NCBI GenBank assembly: GCA_046154185.1
Contig: JBJXGE010000097.1
Location: 1 to 64,000 of the forward strand
Direction: 5' to 3'
Source of the DNA: JBJXGE01 sp046154185
Lineage (GTDB): Bacteria > Planctomycetota > UBA8108 > UBA1146 > JAJFFE01
DNA length: 64,000 nt
The position numbers and the translations under genes are program-made. This document shows, piece after piece, positions 42,154 to 51,464 of the stretch. The notes beneath the pieces are model-generated. The model was given only the letters and a program-made list of their open reading frames with translations, had not been told where the DNA came from and ran no database searches. Position 1 is the first letter of the stretch, and each line of letters begins with the position of its first letter.

Positions 42154-43811
42154 CCGCCGTGGCGCGCAGATATCTGGTCACGGCTGCCTTGCCCTACGCG
42201 AACAATGTGCTTCATCTCGGGCACATCGCGGGAGTGTATTTGCCGGCGGATACCTACGTGCGATTTCTGCGCCTCATGGGCGAAGATGTCGTTTTTATTT
42301 GCGGCTCGGATGACTTCGGGGTGCCGGTCACGATCTCGGCGCAGAAGGAGAAACTCACGCCGGCGCAAGTGGTCGATCGCTATCACGAGCTCCAGCGCCA
42401 AGTGTTCGAGCAGTTCCAAATCCGCTTCGACATCTACAGCGGCACGTCGACGTCTCCGATGCATCGCGCCGCGGCGCAGCAGATTTTCACGCGCATTCGT
42501 GAGCGCGGTCATCTCGTCGAGCGTGACCTTGAACAGTTCTATTGCCTGAGCTGTAGCCGCTTCTTGCCGGACCGCTACGTCGAGGGGACTTGCCCAGTCT
42601 GCGGCGCGGCGGGCGCGCGCGGCGATCAGTGCGACACGTGCGGCCGCGACTTCGAGACGCTGCAACTGGTCAATCCGAAGTGCGCGACTTGCGGCTCGAC
42701 GCCCGAGACGCGACCGAGTCATCATTGGTTCTTTAAGCTCGATGAATTCGCGCCGCAGCTCGAGGCGTGGCTTTCGGGGCAACCGCACTGGCGCGAAAAC
42801 GTGCGCAATTTTTCACTTGGGCTCGTGCGCGAAGGGCTCGAGGAACGCTGCATCACGCGCGATCTCACTTGGGGTGTGCCGGTGCCACTCGCCGCGGCGG
42901 GCGACAAAGTCCTCTATGTTTGGTTCGATGCGCCGATCGGCTACATCTCATTCACGCAGGAATTGTTCGCGGCGCGCGGCGAGCCCGAAAGCTGGCGGCG
43001 TTATTGGGCAAACCCGGACGCGCAGGTCGTGCACTTTCTCGGCAAGGACAACATCATCTTTCATGCGGTCATGTGGCCGGCGATGTTGCTGGCGCATGGC
43101 GAGTTCAATCTGCCCGCCAATATTCCGGCGAACGAGTACCTCAATTACAACGGCGCGAAGTTTTCCAAGTCGCGAGGCATCGGCGTGACCGCGGCGGAAG
43201 CGCTCGCGCAGTATCCGGTCGATCGACTGCGCTACTACTTGACGGCGGTGGCGCCCGAGGGTCGCGATTCGAACTACAACGAAGATGATCTCGTGCAGCG
43301 CAACAATGACGAGCTGTCGGATGTGCTCGGTAATTTGTGCCATCGCGTGCATACGTTTCACGACAAGCACTTCGGCGGTGTAGTGCCGCCGGGAGTCGCG
43401 GCGGATCCGCGCGCGCTGGAGCTCCTCGCGCGAATTCGCGACACCGTCGAACGCTGGCGAACGAGGCTCGAATCGTGTCGTTTTCGCGATGCGCTCGCGG
43501 CTGTTATTGATCTCGCCCGCGAGGGGAATCGCGCATTCGATGCGGCGGAACCGTGGAAGACGCGGAAGTCCGATCCAACCCGTTGCGCGCTCGATCTCGG
43601 CGCGTTTCTCGAGTTGGTCCACGCGCTCGGTGTGATGCTGTTACCGTTCCTGCCCGAGTTGGCGCAGAAGATTGTGGCGCCGACCGCGGGTGGCGCGGCT
43701 ATCGATGCTGCGCGCGTGCGCGCGCTCGGCACGCGGCCGTTGCTGGCGCCGGGAACTCGGATCGTCGCGCCCGGCATTATTTTTCCGCGCCTCGAAATTC
43801 CGCTCGCGTAA
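42150..43811 (+). CDS. metG: Methionyl-tRNA synthetase
   Basis: 553 residues with a GTG start coupled to the preceding stop. Class I synthetase: H22-L-G-H25 (HIGH box) and K-F-S-K-S (KMSKS). The connective domain carries two zinc knuckles with eight cysteines (C-L-S-C ... C-P-V-C ... C-D-T-C ... C-A-T-C), the four-Cys-pair form. The C-terminal tRNA-binding/dimerisation extension of E. coli MetG is absent, so the enzyme is probably monomeric. It attaches methionine to tRNA-Met. Confidence 0.95.
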   Translation: MTAVARRYLVTAALPYANNVLHLGHIAGVYLPADTYVRFLRLMGEDVVFICGSDDFGVPVTISAQKEKLTPAQVVDRYHELQRQVFEQFQIRFDIYSGTSTSPMHRAAAQQIFTRIRERGHLVERDLEQFYCLSCSRFLPDRYVEGTCPVCGAAGARGDQCDTCGRDFETLQLVNPKCATCGSTPETRPSHHWFFKLDEFAPQLEAWLSGQPHWRENVRNFSLGLVREGLEERCITRDLTWGVPVPLAAAGDKVLYVWFDAPIGYISFTQELFAARGEPESWRRYWANPDAQVVHFLGKDNIIFHAVMWPAMLLAHGEFNLPANIPANEYLNYNGAKFSKSRGIGVTAAEALAQYPVDRLRYYLTAVAPEGRDSNYNEDDLVQRNNDELSDVLGNLCHRVHTFHDKHFGGVVPPGVAADPRALELLARIRDTVERWRTRLESCRFRDALAAVIDLAREGNRAFDAAEPWKTRKSDPTRCALDLGAFLELVHALGVMLLPFLPELAQKIVAPTAGGAAIDAARVRALGTRPLLAPGTRIVAPGIIFPRLEIPLA

Positions 43812-43816
43812 AGGAG
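43811..43816 (+). promoter_or_regulatory. Ribosome binding site deciding a TTG start
   Basis: AAGGAG overlaps the last base of the metG stop and lies five bases before TTG 43822. No ATG/GTG nearby is as well placed, and the following residues fit the protein, so TTG is the likely start. Confidence 0.75.
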
Positions 43817-43821
43817 TCGCC

Positions 43822-46800
43822 TTGCCGAACGATACCCCGACCAAGCCGCTCGACCCAACGGATGCCGGCATCTACGAAGAGCTCGCCCGCCGGCTTGCGT
43901 TTGGCGAGTTGTCAGCACGCGAGGCGTTGCGGCAGGCGCGCGCAGCCGCCGAGCACGCCGGCATCACAACGGTAGGCGTGCAAGCACTCACGGCGCTCGG
44001 TGCGATGTTGGGCGAGCGAGGTCGTTGGCAGCATGCGGTGCAAGTCATGCGCGTGTTGCTGGAGGCGCTGGATGCAGCCGGCGACTCGATTGATCCGCCG
44101 ACGCGACACGATGCGGTGCGCATTTGGGTGGAAGTTGCCGCGGCGGCGCTTTGCCAGGTCGGCGATCCGCGGCTCCATTACGATGCTGTGGAGCGCGGGA
44201 CGAGTGCGGTCGAGAGCGCGTTGAAACTCGGCGATCGTCCGACCGCGGGTCGCATCGCGTTCAGCCTCGGCGCGCTCTATCTCGATCCTTACTTGTTGCA
44301 TCACGCGGTGGACCATGCGGAACGCATTCGTGCACAGTGGGAGCAGCATCTCGTGCAGGGCAACACGTGGGATGGTGAACGCGCGCCGACTTCACCGGCG
44401 GGCGAGATGCCGCTGCTCGCCGAGTCGTTGCGCAAGGCGGAGTCGTGGTTGCGGCGCGCGGCGGAGCTGAGTCACGCGACGGAGCGGGCACGAGTGGCGA
44501 AGGCGCTTTTGCAAGTCTTGGCGGCGCGTAGCAAGATCGACTCCAGCGTCACGGTGGAGCAAGTGGCGGCCGCCGGCCGCGACGCGATCGAGGTGTATGC
44601 GCAGCTCAACGAGCCCATGCGGCTTATTGAAATTCTCGGTCACGCGCAGCAAGCCGGAGTTCCGCTCGATCGCGCCTTGTTGAAACGCGCGCTTGCGCAG
44701 TCACTCGATCAGCTGATGGTGCGCATCGCGCCGGGTGACGCGGCCACGCTCTTTCAAAATGCGGCGGTCGTGCTGCGCGGCGACGGCGCGGCGGATGAGG
44801 CGCTCGCGTTATTTTGTGCGGCCGCGCCGCTGCTCGAGTCGCATGTTCGCGACGAGGAACGCGCTGGTTGGTATGCGGGAGAGCGCGGGGCGTTGCGGGA
44901 GGCGTTTCAGGGTGGGTTCGTAGCGCGGAAGCCCGGCGCGGACATCGAGGAGGTGTGGCAGTCGTTCACGCGGGAGTCGGCGGTTGCGCAAGACGTCGAT
45001 CCCGCGCAGCAGCTCGCAGTCGCGCTCTATCTCGCTGAACTCAGCGTGCACGTCGATCAGGAGCAGACGGCGCTCGCGATTCTCGAACGCGCGGCGAGTG
45101 CCGCCCCGCTCACCGCGAGTCGCCACAAACTCGCGTTGGACCATCTCCGTGCCGTACTGTGGGCGAATATCGGCGCGAACACCGCGAATGCGGAGCGACT
45201 GGATGAATCGGCGGTCGCATACGCGAGCGGGCTCAGCATCGCGCTCGACGTGCGCGACGCGGCGCTCGCGCTGCGGGCGTTGAGCGGACTAGCGCGTGTG
45301 ATCGAATCGACGAACGGGACAACGCTGGCGGCGCTGATCGCTTTTCTTGCGCCGAAGGTGATGGTCATCGAAACGCGCCTCGGCGAAAGTGGCGAGCGTT
45401 GTCTTCAAGATCTCGTCGGCGCCGCGTGTCTCGTGGCGCTGCAAAAATCGCCGGACGCACGCTTGCTGGCAGCTTGCCTTGAGCTCGCGAAGGCGTGGCG
45501 GTTTTCGTCCGCGCTCTCGGCCAGTGCGGCGCAGGGTTATGTGGATAACGGCGGCATACGGAGTTTGCGCGCGGGGATCGACGCGCTCCTCGTCGCTTCG
45601 CCGGAAGCGGAAACGCCGGTGGACGACGCGATGGCGCGGATCGGCAACTACTTGTTGATTTCGCCACCGACGCGCCGCGCGATCGCGCTCGATGGCGAGA
45701 CGCCCGCGGAGCGGCTCGCGAATCTGCGGCATCGCGCCGACGTCGCGACCGAGGATGCGTTGGCGGCGCGCGCGGTCGCGCAAACGAGCATCGCGGCGAG
45801 CCAGCCGGGTCTCGAGCTGCCACTCGACACGACGACGGTCGTCATCGAGTTGCTTCTCACCAAGCTGCAGGATTCGGAAGTGCTCGTGCGGCTGTTGCGC
45901 ACCGTCGACGGCGCGCACATGAGCGCGACTCGACTCGGTCCGCAGACGGCGCGGGCCGCGATCGGGATCGATGGCGTCACTGTCGAGATGAGTGAGATCG
46001 GTGCGCGCGTTCTGAAACTGCGCGAACTCATCGACGCGGATCCCGCGCCGGGACAAGTCGCGCACGTCGATGCGCTCGAACGCTTAGCGAGTCTCGGTGA
46101 AATTGTGCTCGGCGATCTCGGCGCACCGCTCGCCAAGAGTTGGGAGCGCGGAGCGCGGCACATTTGCTTCGTGCCGCATGGACCGCTCCACATCGCGCCG
46201 CTGCATCTGTTGCCGCTCAATGGTCGGCCGCTCGCCGAGAGCTGGCTCGTCACGAGTTTGCCGGCGGCGCGGATGTTGGCGCTCGAGTCGCGTCGAGCGT
46301 CGCGCGTAGAACCGCGCGCGCGCGCGCTCACGGCGGTCGGGCTCACGTTCACAGCGTCGAATCTGTTCGGCCTCGAGCCGCTGCCGAATGTCGCGAGCGA
46401 AATCGGCACGGTCGCCGCGACGATGAACGGAACCGCGCTTCTCAATGATGAGGCGACGGAGGCTGCGATCCTCGCTGCGCTGAGCGAATCGCGTTACGTG
46501 CATATCGCTACGCATGGCGTGCACGATCGCGCGGCGGCCGGTTATCACACGCTCTTTTGCGCGCCGAGCGCCGCCGGCGACGGACGCTTGCACGCGTTTG
46601 AGCTGCTCGGTTGTGACTTGCGCGGACTCGAACTCGTGACGTTGAGCGCGTGCGAGACGGCGCTCGCGCGCCACGACCTCGGCGATAACCCGCGCGGCAT
46701 CCCGGCGGCGCTTCTCTTGAGCGGTGTGCGCGCGATCGTCGGCACATTGTGGAATCTCGAAACGAACGCGGCCGAAACTTTCTTTGCCGCGCTCTACCAG

Positions 46801-46920
46801 CAACTCAGCGAAGGCGCGCGCTCGCACGACGCCTTCGCCGCCGCCCAGCGCACGACGCGCGCCCGTCACCCGGAATACCGCGACTGGGGCGCGTTCTACT
46901 ATCTCGGCGACTGGCGGTGA
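43822..46920 (+). CDS. CHAT-domain (caspase-like) protein with helical-repeat N-terminus
   Basis: 1032 residues from TTG 43822. About 1-750 is helical, alanine-rich and TPR-like. The C-terminal CHAT domain (about 800-1032) has F-V-P-H-G-P-L-H-I-A-P-L-H-L-L, catalytic H898 in I-A-T-H-G-V-H-D and catalytic C944 in L-S-A-C-E-T-A, then G-T-L-W-N-L and D-W-G-A-F-Y-Y-L-G-D-W. CHAT proteins are cysteine proteases of the caspase clan, often regulated by their repeats; some act in stress or phage-defence pathways. No candidate substrate or Cas gene is adjacent; its neighbours are metG and a kinase-like protein. Active-site residues are intact. Confidence 0.87.
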   Translation: MPNDTPTKPLDPTDAGIYEELARRLAFGELSAREALRQARAAAEHAGITTVGVQALTALGAMLGERGRWQHAVQVMRVLLEALDAAGDSIDPPTRHDAVRIWVEVAAAALCQVGDPRLHYDAVERGTSAVESALKLGDRPTAGRIAFSLGALYLDPYLLHHAVDHAERIRAQWEQHLVQGNTWDGERAPTSPAGEMPLLAESLRKAESWLRRAAELSHATERARVAKALLQVLAARSKIDSSVTVEQVAAAGRDAIEVYAQLNEPMRLIEILGHAQQAGVPLDRALLKRALAQSLDQLMVRIAPGDAATLFQNAAVVLRGDGAADEALALFCAAAPLLESHVRDEERAGWYAGERGALREAFQGGFVARKPGADIEEVWQSFTRESAVAQDVDPAQQLAVALYLAELSVHVDQEQTALAILERAASAAPLTASRHKLALDHLRAVLWANIGANTANAERLDESAVAYASGLSIALDVRDAALALRALSGLARVIESTNGTTLAALIAFLAPKVMVIETRLGESGERCLQDLVGAACLVALQKSPDARLLAACLELAKAWRFSSALSASAAQGYVDNGGIRSLRAGIDALLVASPEAETPVDDAMARIGNYLLISPPTRRAIALDGETPAERLANLRHRADVATEDALAARAVAQTSIAASQPGLELPLDTTTVVIELLLTKLQDSEVLVRLLRTVDGAHMSATRLGPQTARAAIGIDGVTVEMSEIGARVLKLRELIDADPAPGQVAHVDALERLASLGEIVLGDLGAPLAKSWERGARHICFVPHGPLHIAPLHLLPLNGRPLAESWLVTSLPAARMLALESRRASRVEPRARALTAVGLTFTASNLFGLEPLPNVASEIGTVAATMNGTALLNDEATEAAILAALSESRYVHIATHGVHDRAAAGYHTLFCAPSAAGDGRLHAFELLGCDLRGLELVTLSACETALARHDLGDNPRGIPAALLLSGVRAIVGTLWNLETNAAETFFAALYQQLSEGARSHDAFAAAQRTTRARHPEYRDWGAFYYLGDWR

Positions 46921-46951
46921 ACTGCCGAGCTGAACCGAAAGGGGCGAGCGA

Positions 46952-48565
46952 ATGACGATCTCGGCACGCGACGCTCGACATCTCGAGCGACTGATTACTG
47001 AGCTGAGTCAACCCGCTGCGTACGAGCTCGGTGGCGGCAGCGGCGTCCAGGTCGTCGTGCTTCAAACTCACATCTCGGTGGTGTTTCTCGTCGGCGAGCA
47101 TGCTTACAAGATCAAGAAACCGGTCGAACTGAGTTTCCTCGACTACGTGAGCCTAGAGGAGCGCCGGCGCTACTGCGGCGAAGAACTGCGGCTCAATCGG
47201 CGTTTGGCAGCCGACATCTATCTGGATATGTTGCCAATCGTCGAGACCCCCGACGGTTTGCGCGTCGGCGGCCCGGGACCTGCCATCGAGTATGCAGTGC
47301 GTATGCAGCGGATCCCCGACGAGTGCTTGCTCGGCAATCGGATCGCTGCCGGTCAAGATTGTCGGTCGATCATCGATGTGGTGGCGAGGAGGCTCGCCGA
47401 GTTTCACGCCGTGCAGCCGCGCGGACCGGCCGTCCGGGAGACCGCCGGTTTTGCGTGCGTAGCGCGAAACGCCCGCGACAACTTCGAAGAGACGCGCGCA
47501 CACGTCGGCGATCTGATCGACAGCAAGCTGCATAGCCGCCTCGCCACGCTGGTGGAAGAGTCGCTCGCGCGCCACCGGCCGTGCATCGAGGCGCGCGCCC
47601 GCGACGACCGCGCCTGCGATGCGCATGGCGACTTGCGACTGGAGCACGTCGCGTGGTTTCCAGATCGACCGTCGCCGCACGACCTGCAGATCATCGACTG
47701 CGTCGAGTTCAACGAGCGCTTCCGCTACGCTGACCCGATCTCCGACACGGCGTTTTTGGTCATGGACCTGCTCGCGGCGAGCGAACCGGAGCTCGCTCGA
47801 CACCTCAAGACCGCGTACGTCGAAGCGAGCGGCGACCGCGAAGGCGAGAGCTTGTGGCCGTTTTACATCGCTTATCGTTCGATGGTGCGGGCCAAGGTCC
47901 GCGGCTTCCAGGCGTGCGATGCGCTGCTGCCCGAGCTCGCGCGGGCGCGGGCGCGTGTGCTGGCGCGAAGGCACTACCTGGTGGCGCTCGCGGCGCTTGA
48001 GCCGCCGGATGCGCGTCCGGCGCTGGTCCTCATCGGGGGATTGCCTGGGGTCGGCAAGTCGACACTAGCCCGCGCGTTGGCACTGAGCTGCAAGTTCGAA
48101 GTGCTGCAGAGCGACCGCGTGCGCAAAGAGCTGGCGGGCGTCGTGGATGGCGCCGCGGCAGCATCTTTCGGGACCGGCATCTACACTCCGGAGCACACGA
48201 CCCGCACTTACGACGAGTGCCGGCGCCGCGCGGAGAGCATATTGATGCGAGGTCAACGGTGCATCATCGATGCCAACTTCGCACTCAGCGCGCTGCGGCG
48301 TCCGTTCCTCGAGATCGGAAAGGCGCTCGCAGTGCCAATTGTGTTCTTGCAGGTGCAACTGTCCCAACCGGAGACGGAGCGCCGCCTACGCCAGCGACAT
48401 TGCGATGTGTCGGATGCAGACGTTGAGATTCACCGCCGGCAAGCCGCGCTTTGGCAAGAGCCGACCGAGTTCTCGCAAACGCGCCGCGCCTGCATCGATG
48501 CCATGGATTCCCAGGCGGCGCTCGACGCGGCGCGCCGCGAGCTCGAAGTGCGGGGCCTGGCGTGA
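46952..48565 (+). CDS. Fused aminoglycoside-phosphotransferase-like and P-loop kinase-like protein
   Basis: 537 residues. The N-terminal half (about 1-340) is a COG2187-type kinase-like domain with V-F-L-V-G-E-H-A-Y-K-I-K-K-P and the catalytic D-A-H-G-D-L-R-L-E-H plus I-D-C-V-E-F-N. The C-terminal half (about 355-537) is a P-loop kinase-like domain with Walker A G-G-L-P-G-V-G-K-S-T (about 361-371), L-Q-S-D-R-V-R-K-E and I-D-A-N-F. This fusion is widespread in bacteria, but its substrate is unknown. It starts 31 bases after the CHAT gene and ends the plus-strand run. Confidence 0.87.
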   Translation: MTISARDARHLERLITELSQPAAYELGGGSGVQVVVLQTHISVVFLVGEHAYKIKKPVELSFLDYVSLEERRRYCGEELRLNRRLAADIYLDMLPIVETPDGLRVGGPGPAIEYAVRMQRIPDECLLGNRIAAGQDCRSIIDVVARRLAEFHAVQPRGPAVRETAGFACVARNARDNFEETRAHVGDLIDSKLHSRLATLVEESLARHRPCIEARARDDRACDAHGDLRLEHVAWFPDRPSPHDLQIIDCVEFNERFRYADPISDTAFLVMDLLAASEPELARHLKTAYVEASGDREGESLWPFYIAYRSMVRAKVRGFQACDALLPELARARARVLARRHYLVALAALEPPDARPALVLIGGLPGVGKSTLARALALSCKFEVLQSDRVRKELAGVVDGAAAASFGTGIYTPEHTTRTYDECRRRAESILMRGQRCIIDANFALSALRRPFLEIGKALAVPIVFLQVQLSQPETERRLRQRHCDVSDADVEIHRRQAALWQEPTEFSQTRRACIDAMDSQAALDAARRELEVRGLA

Positions 48566-48952
48566 GGCGGGTCGTCGCCTACGAGTCGTAGCTTGAGTCG
48601 CGCCTCATCTGGCCCGGCACCGGGTTTATCCGCATTGCCGCTTTCGGGAACGGCAGGCCATGTGAGTCGCCAACCGACAATCATCGCCGTCAGCGCCATC
48701 CGTGCGCAGGTCGAGCGCATTCTTAGCTGCCCGCCGACAAATGCTGCGCAGCTCGTGCCCGATTAAGACGGCCGGTGCGCCGGGCCGCAGCTTTCACTAC
48801 GTGCGGCGTTGGTTCGGTGCCGAGCCAGCAACGATTTGTAACGCGCTGAAACGTATCGCTGAGTTCGCAAGCGCCGTCGTGGCAGCGCCGCGGGCCGCGT
48901 TTCGACTGAATCTGGACGCGACGCTGCGAGCGCGGCAAACTCTCGGGCACAG
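48566..48952. other. Intergenic region, no gene recognised
   Basis: 387 bases after the kinase-fusion gene, GC-rich, with small hairpins (for example CCGGCACCGG near 48613) but no RNA gene or recognisable coding frame. It probably contains the terminator of the long operon and the promoter of the next gene. Confidence 0.4.
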
Positions 48953-50305
48953 ATGTCAAATCACCCGCGCGTGTTGGAGAAAGAAAAACCGAACGGGCGA
49001 CGGCGCGCGCTGATCGCGCTTGGGGTTGTCGGTGTTTGCGTCGCCGTAGTTTATTATTTGCTATGGGACAGCGGGGTTTCGGATCACCCTGCTTTGCCAG
49101 CGTATTTCGGCGCCTCGGTCATTAGTCCCGTTACTCCTAACGCCGATTCAGCCGCCGAAGCGAATGCCGAGTCGTTCAGCAGCGATGCCGCAACCGAGAC
49201 TTCCGACGAGATCACTCTCGTGGTGTCAGGACGAGTCGTTGACGAATTCGGCGAAGCCGTGGCGTTCGCGTCGGTCGTGGCGAAACCAAGCTCGGACAGC
49301 ACGTCAAGCTATGAAATGCCGATCCGAGCCAAATGCGACGCCGCGGGGAAATTTGCCTTCGTCGATCTAAAGCCGGGCGAGTATGTCCTCGTGCCATCGA
49401 AGCATGGCTTTGTCGTAGAGCGGCCGGTCTTGTTTGAGTGGCGCGATGGAATGCGCGCACTCGCCATCGATGATGCCGTCATGGTCCGAGTCGCCGGTTA
49501 TATCGGCCACGTGTTCGACGAGCGCAGCCAACCAGTTGAAGGAGCCGTCGTTGCAGTCGATCGCGGAGCGGAAACCGACGCCGGTTCTTCAGTCCCGATC
49601 CGGGCTCTGACGGATGCGACGGGTCGCTTTCAGTGTCTGAATGTGTCAAGCGTTCCATCCAACTTGACCGTGAGGCATCCCGAGTTCGCAACTTATGCTC
49701 TGGAGTTTTCGGACGCCTCTGCGTTGCCGGAGTCGATCACTCTCGTTCGCGCCGCCGGACTCGAAGTAATGGCGGTCGCCGCTGACGGGTCGCCGTTTAG
49801 TGGTTTCGCTTCGTTGCTGTTTTCGAATGCCGGAATTGGCGAGCGACACGGCACTTTCGGTCTCGATGGCAAAGTGTATTTCGGAAACCTCGAGGCAGGC
49901 GGCTGCTATGTCGCGATGGCCGTGGCGGGGCACCCAGCGACGCAAGCACAGCCAGTCGTTCTTACGAACGGCCACACGACGGCGATCAAGATGCGCGTGC
50001 CGCCATCTCAGGTCGACGTGGTCGTGGAGGTCTTTGATGAAAGCGAGAATCCCATCGCCGGCGCGACTGTGAGCGTGTGGCAGTTTCCGAGCGAGTCCGA
50101 GCGTGTGGGCGCAGTCGCCGGCAAGAGCGATCGCGATGGAGTCCTGAAGCTGACAAATGTCGACTGGCGTCGATCGCGACTGCAGGTGAGCGCGCCAGGT
50201 TGCATTTCGAAGTACGTCGAGCTTCGTGCTCGACCTGGAAACAGAAAATTGCAGGTGATACTCGAAGCGCAGCCGACCGCGACGCCAGCAGAAGCATCGC
50301 AGTAG
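48953..50305 (+). CDS. Membrane-anchored protein with carboxypeptidase-regulatory-like domains
   Basis: 450 residues. Basic N-terminus (K-E-K-P-N-G-R-R-R), one TM helix (about 19-37), an acidic/Ser-rich linker, then at least three beta-sandwich repeats of the carboxypeptidase-regulatory/CNA-B type: V-S-G-R-V-V-D-E-F-G-E-A-V-A-F-A-S-V (about 90-165), G-Y-I-G-H-V-F-D-E-R-S-Q-P-V-E-G-A-V-V (about 180-260) and V-E-V-F-D-E-S-E-N-P-I-A-G-A-T-V (about 355-430). Tail-out orientation with the domains in the periplasm. Likely structural; no enzyme motif. Convergent with the amber-interrupted gene. Confidence 0.8.
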   Translation: MSNHPRVLEKEKPNGRRRALIALGVVGVCVAVVYYLLWDSGVSDHPALPAYFGASVISPVTPNADSAAEANAESFSSDAATETSDEITLVVSGRVVDEFGEAVAFASVVAKPSSDSTSSYEMPIRAKCDAAGKFAFVDLKPGEYVLVPSKHGFVVERPVLFEWRDGMRALAIDDAVMVRVAGYIGHVFDERSQPVEGAVVAVDRGAETDAGSSVPIRALTDATGRFQCLNVSSVPSNLTVRHPEFATYALEFSDASALPESITLVRAAGLEVMAVAADGSPFSGFASLLFSNAGIGERHGTFGLDGKVYFGNLEAGGCYVAMAVAGHPATQAQPVVLTNGHTTAIKMRVPPSQVDVVVEVFDESENPIAGATVSVWQFPSESERVGAVAGKSDRDGVLKLTNVDWRRSRLQVSAPGCISKYVELRARPGNRKLQVILEAQPTATPAEASQ

Positions 50306-50333
50306 CTGCGTTTCTTCGGTCGAGTTCGCGGCG

Positions 50334-51368
50334 TTACTCCTTAACCTCAATCTCCAACACCGAGCGAATGCCGTCGGCGGTGAAGGTGATTTTCGCGCGG
50401 GCCGCGTCGAGCGCGCGCAGCGGGTTTTTCGAACGCGCGGCGATGTCGGCCGCCGGCGCGTCGTGGACCGAGCAAGTGACACAGCCATCGGTGGCGACCG
50501 CGAGCGTGCCGCCGGCCGGACAGCGCGGCGTGTTCCCGTTGAGAGTTCGCTGGCTCGGTGCGTCGCGCAGGTTGAAGCGTTCGAGGAGTGCGCGCCGCGC
50601 GACGGCTTGCGCGCACATCTCAACGGCGACCTGATCGAAGATCTCGACAAACTGTTGCTGCCAAATCGGTGCGTTGGCGAGCGCGAGCGAGAGCGCGACA
50701 TGACTGCCGTCGATCCACGTGGGTGCCGCCGCGGGTTTGGTCGGCGGCGATTCTTGCGGCCGGTCGAGATCGTCTGGCTTGGTCTCGCCCTTCGCGCGGG
50801 TGACGCGATCGATGATGTTGTTGAGCGTCTCGACGCCGAAAGCCAGATAGAGCCCGCCGCCAAAAGTTCCGTAGAAGAGCGCCTCCGGCCCGTTCATTTC
50901 CCGACCCATTTCGGTCGAGACGCGCACGAGCGACACGCCGCTTCGTTCCGGCAAAGTCTCGAAGCGAGCGGCGTCGGGCGCCGACGACGTGATGAGCGCT
51001 TTGATGGCCGCAAGAAAGCCCGCGAGAAGTAGTGGGTTCTTGACGCCGATGCGAATCCCGCCGGGCGCGCCTTTCCAGAGCGAGTCGAGCATGTCCGGAA
51101 GAAGGTTCGTGAGCCGGGAGGCATTTAATTTCAGCGGCGAATCTTCGACGAAAAGACTCACCCGCTCGCCGACCCAGCTCAACGCAGCTCGCTCCATGCC
51201 GCCGAACAAAATCTCGCGCGAAAAATCATCGGCGCGGCGAAACAGCCGTCCATCGCGATTGACGTGGGCGGACATGTGCAGCACCGTGGAAGGACCGACT
51301 TCGAGGAGTGGTCCCTCTTGCGTCTCGTCGCCGCCGCACAGGTCTGCTAGGTCGCGATACTCGCTCAT
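50334..51368 (-). pseudogene. C-terminal part of a large secreted protein, downstream of an in-frame amber codon
   Basis: Open from the ATG at 51368 for 344 codons, but in the same frame as 51462-53147 and separated from it only by TAG 51462-51464 and 31 sense codons that read as normal protein (N-Y-W-S-R-F-F-D-P-I-G-I-Q-I). It has no signal peptide of its own and repeats the C-P-x-G-G ... C-S-V-H motif seen near the end of the upstream half. It is best read as the second half of one gene of about 937 codons. Unless readthrough or internal initiation occurs it would not be made or exported. Function unknown. Confidence 0.75.
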
Positions 51369-51461
51369 TTCGATGAGCGGCAGAATGACAGTCTCGAAGC
51401 GCTTTACTTTGCCGAGCGAGATTTGGATGCCGATCGGATCGAAGAATCGTGACCAATAGTT

Positions 51462-51464
51462 CTA
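51462..51464 (-). other. In-frame TAG (amber) interrupting a single long ORF
   Basis: Reads T-T-Y-stop-N-Y-W on the minus strand. One transition (CAG to TAG) would account for it, restoring Gln. The frame stays open for over 340 further codons of similar composition. Confidence 0.8.

Noticed and set aside
43822..46920. CHAT protein as a CRISPR-associated (Craspase-type) protease
   Set aside because: No Cas effector, crRNA array or Cas-like gene anywhere in the window.
51462..51464. Programmed amber recoding (selenocysteine/pyrrolysine-like)
   Set aside because: No downstream hairpin or enzyme context that suggests recoding could be identified; a simple CAG-to-TAG mutation is more economical, though not proven.
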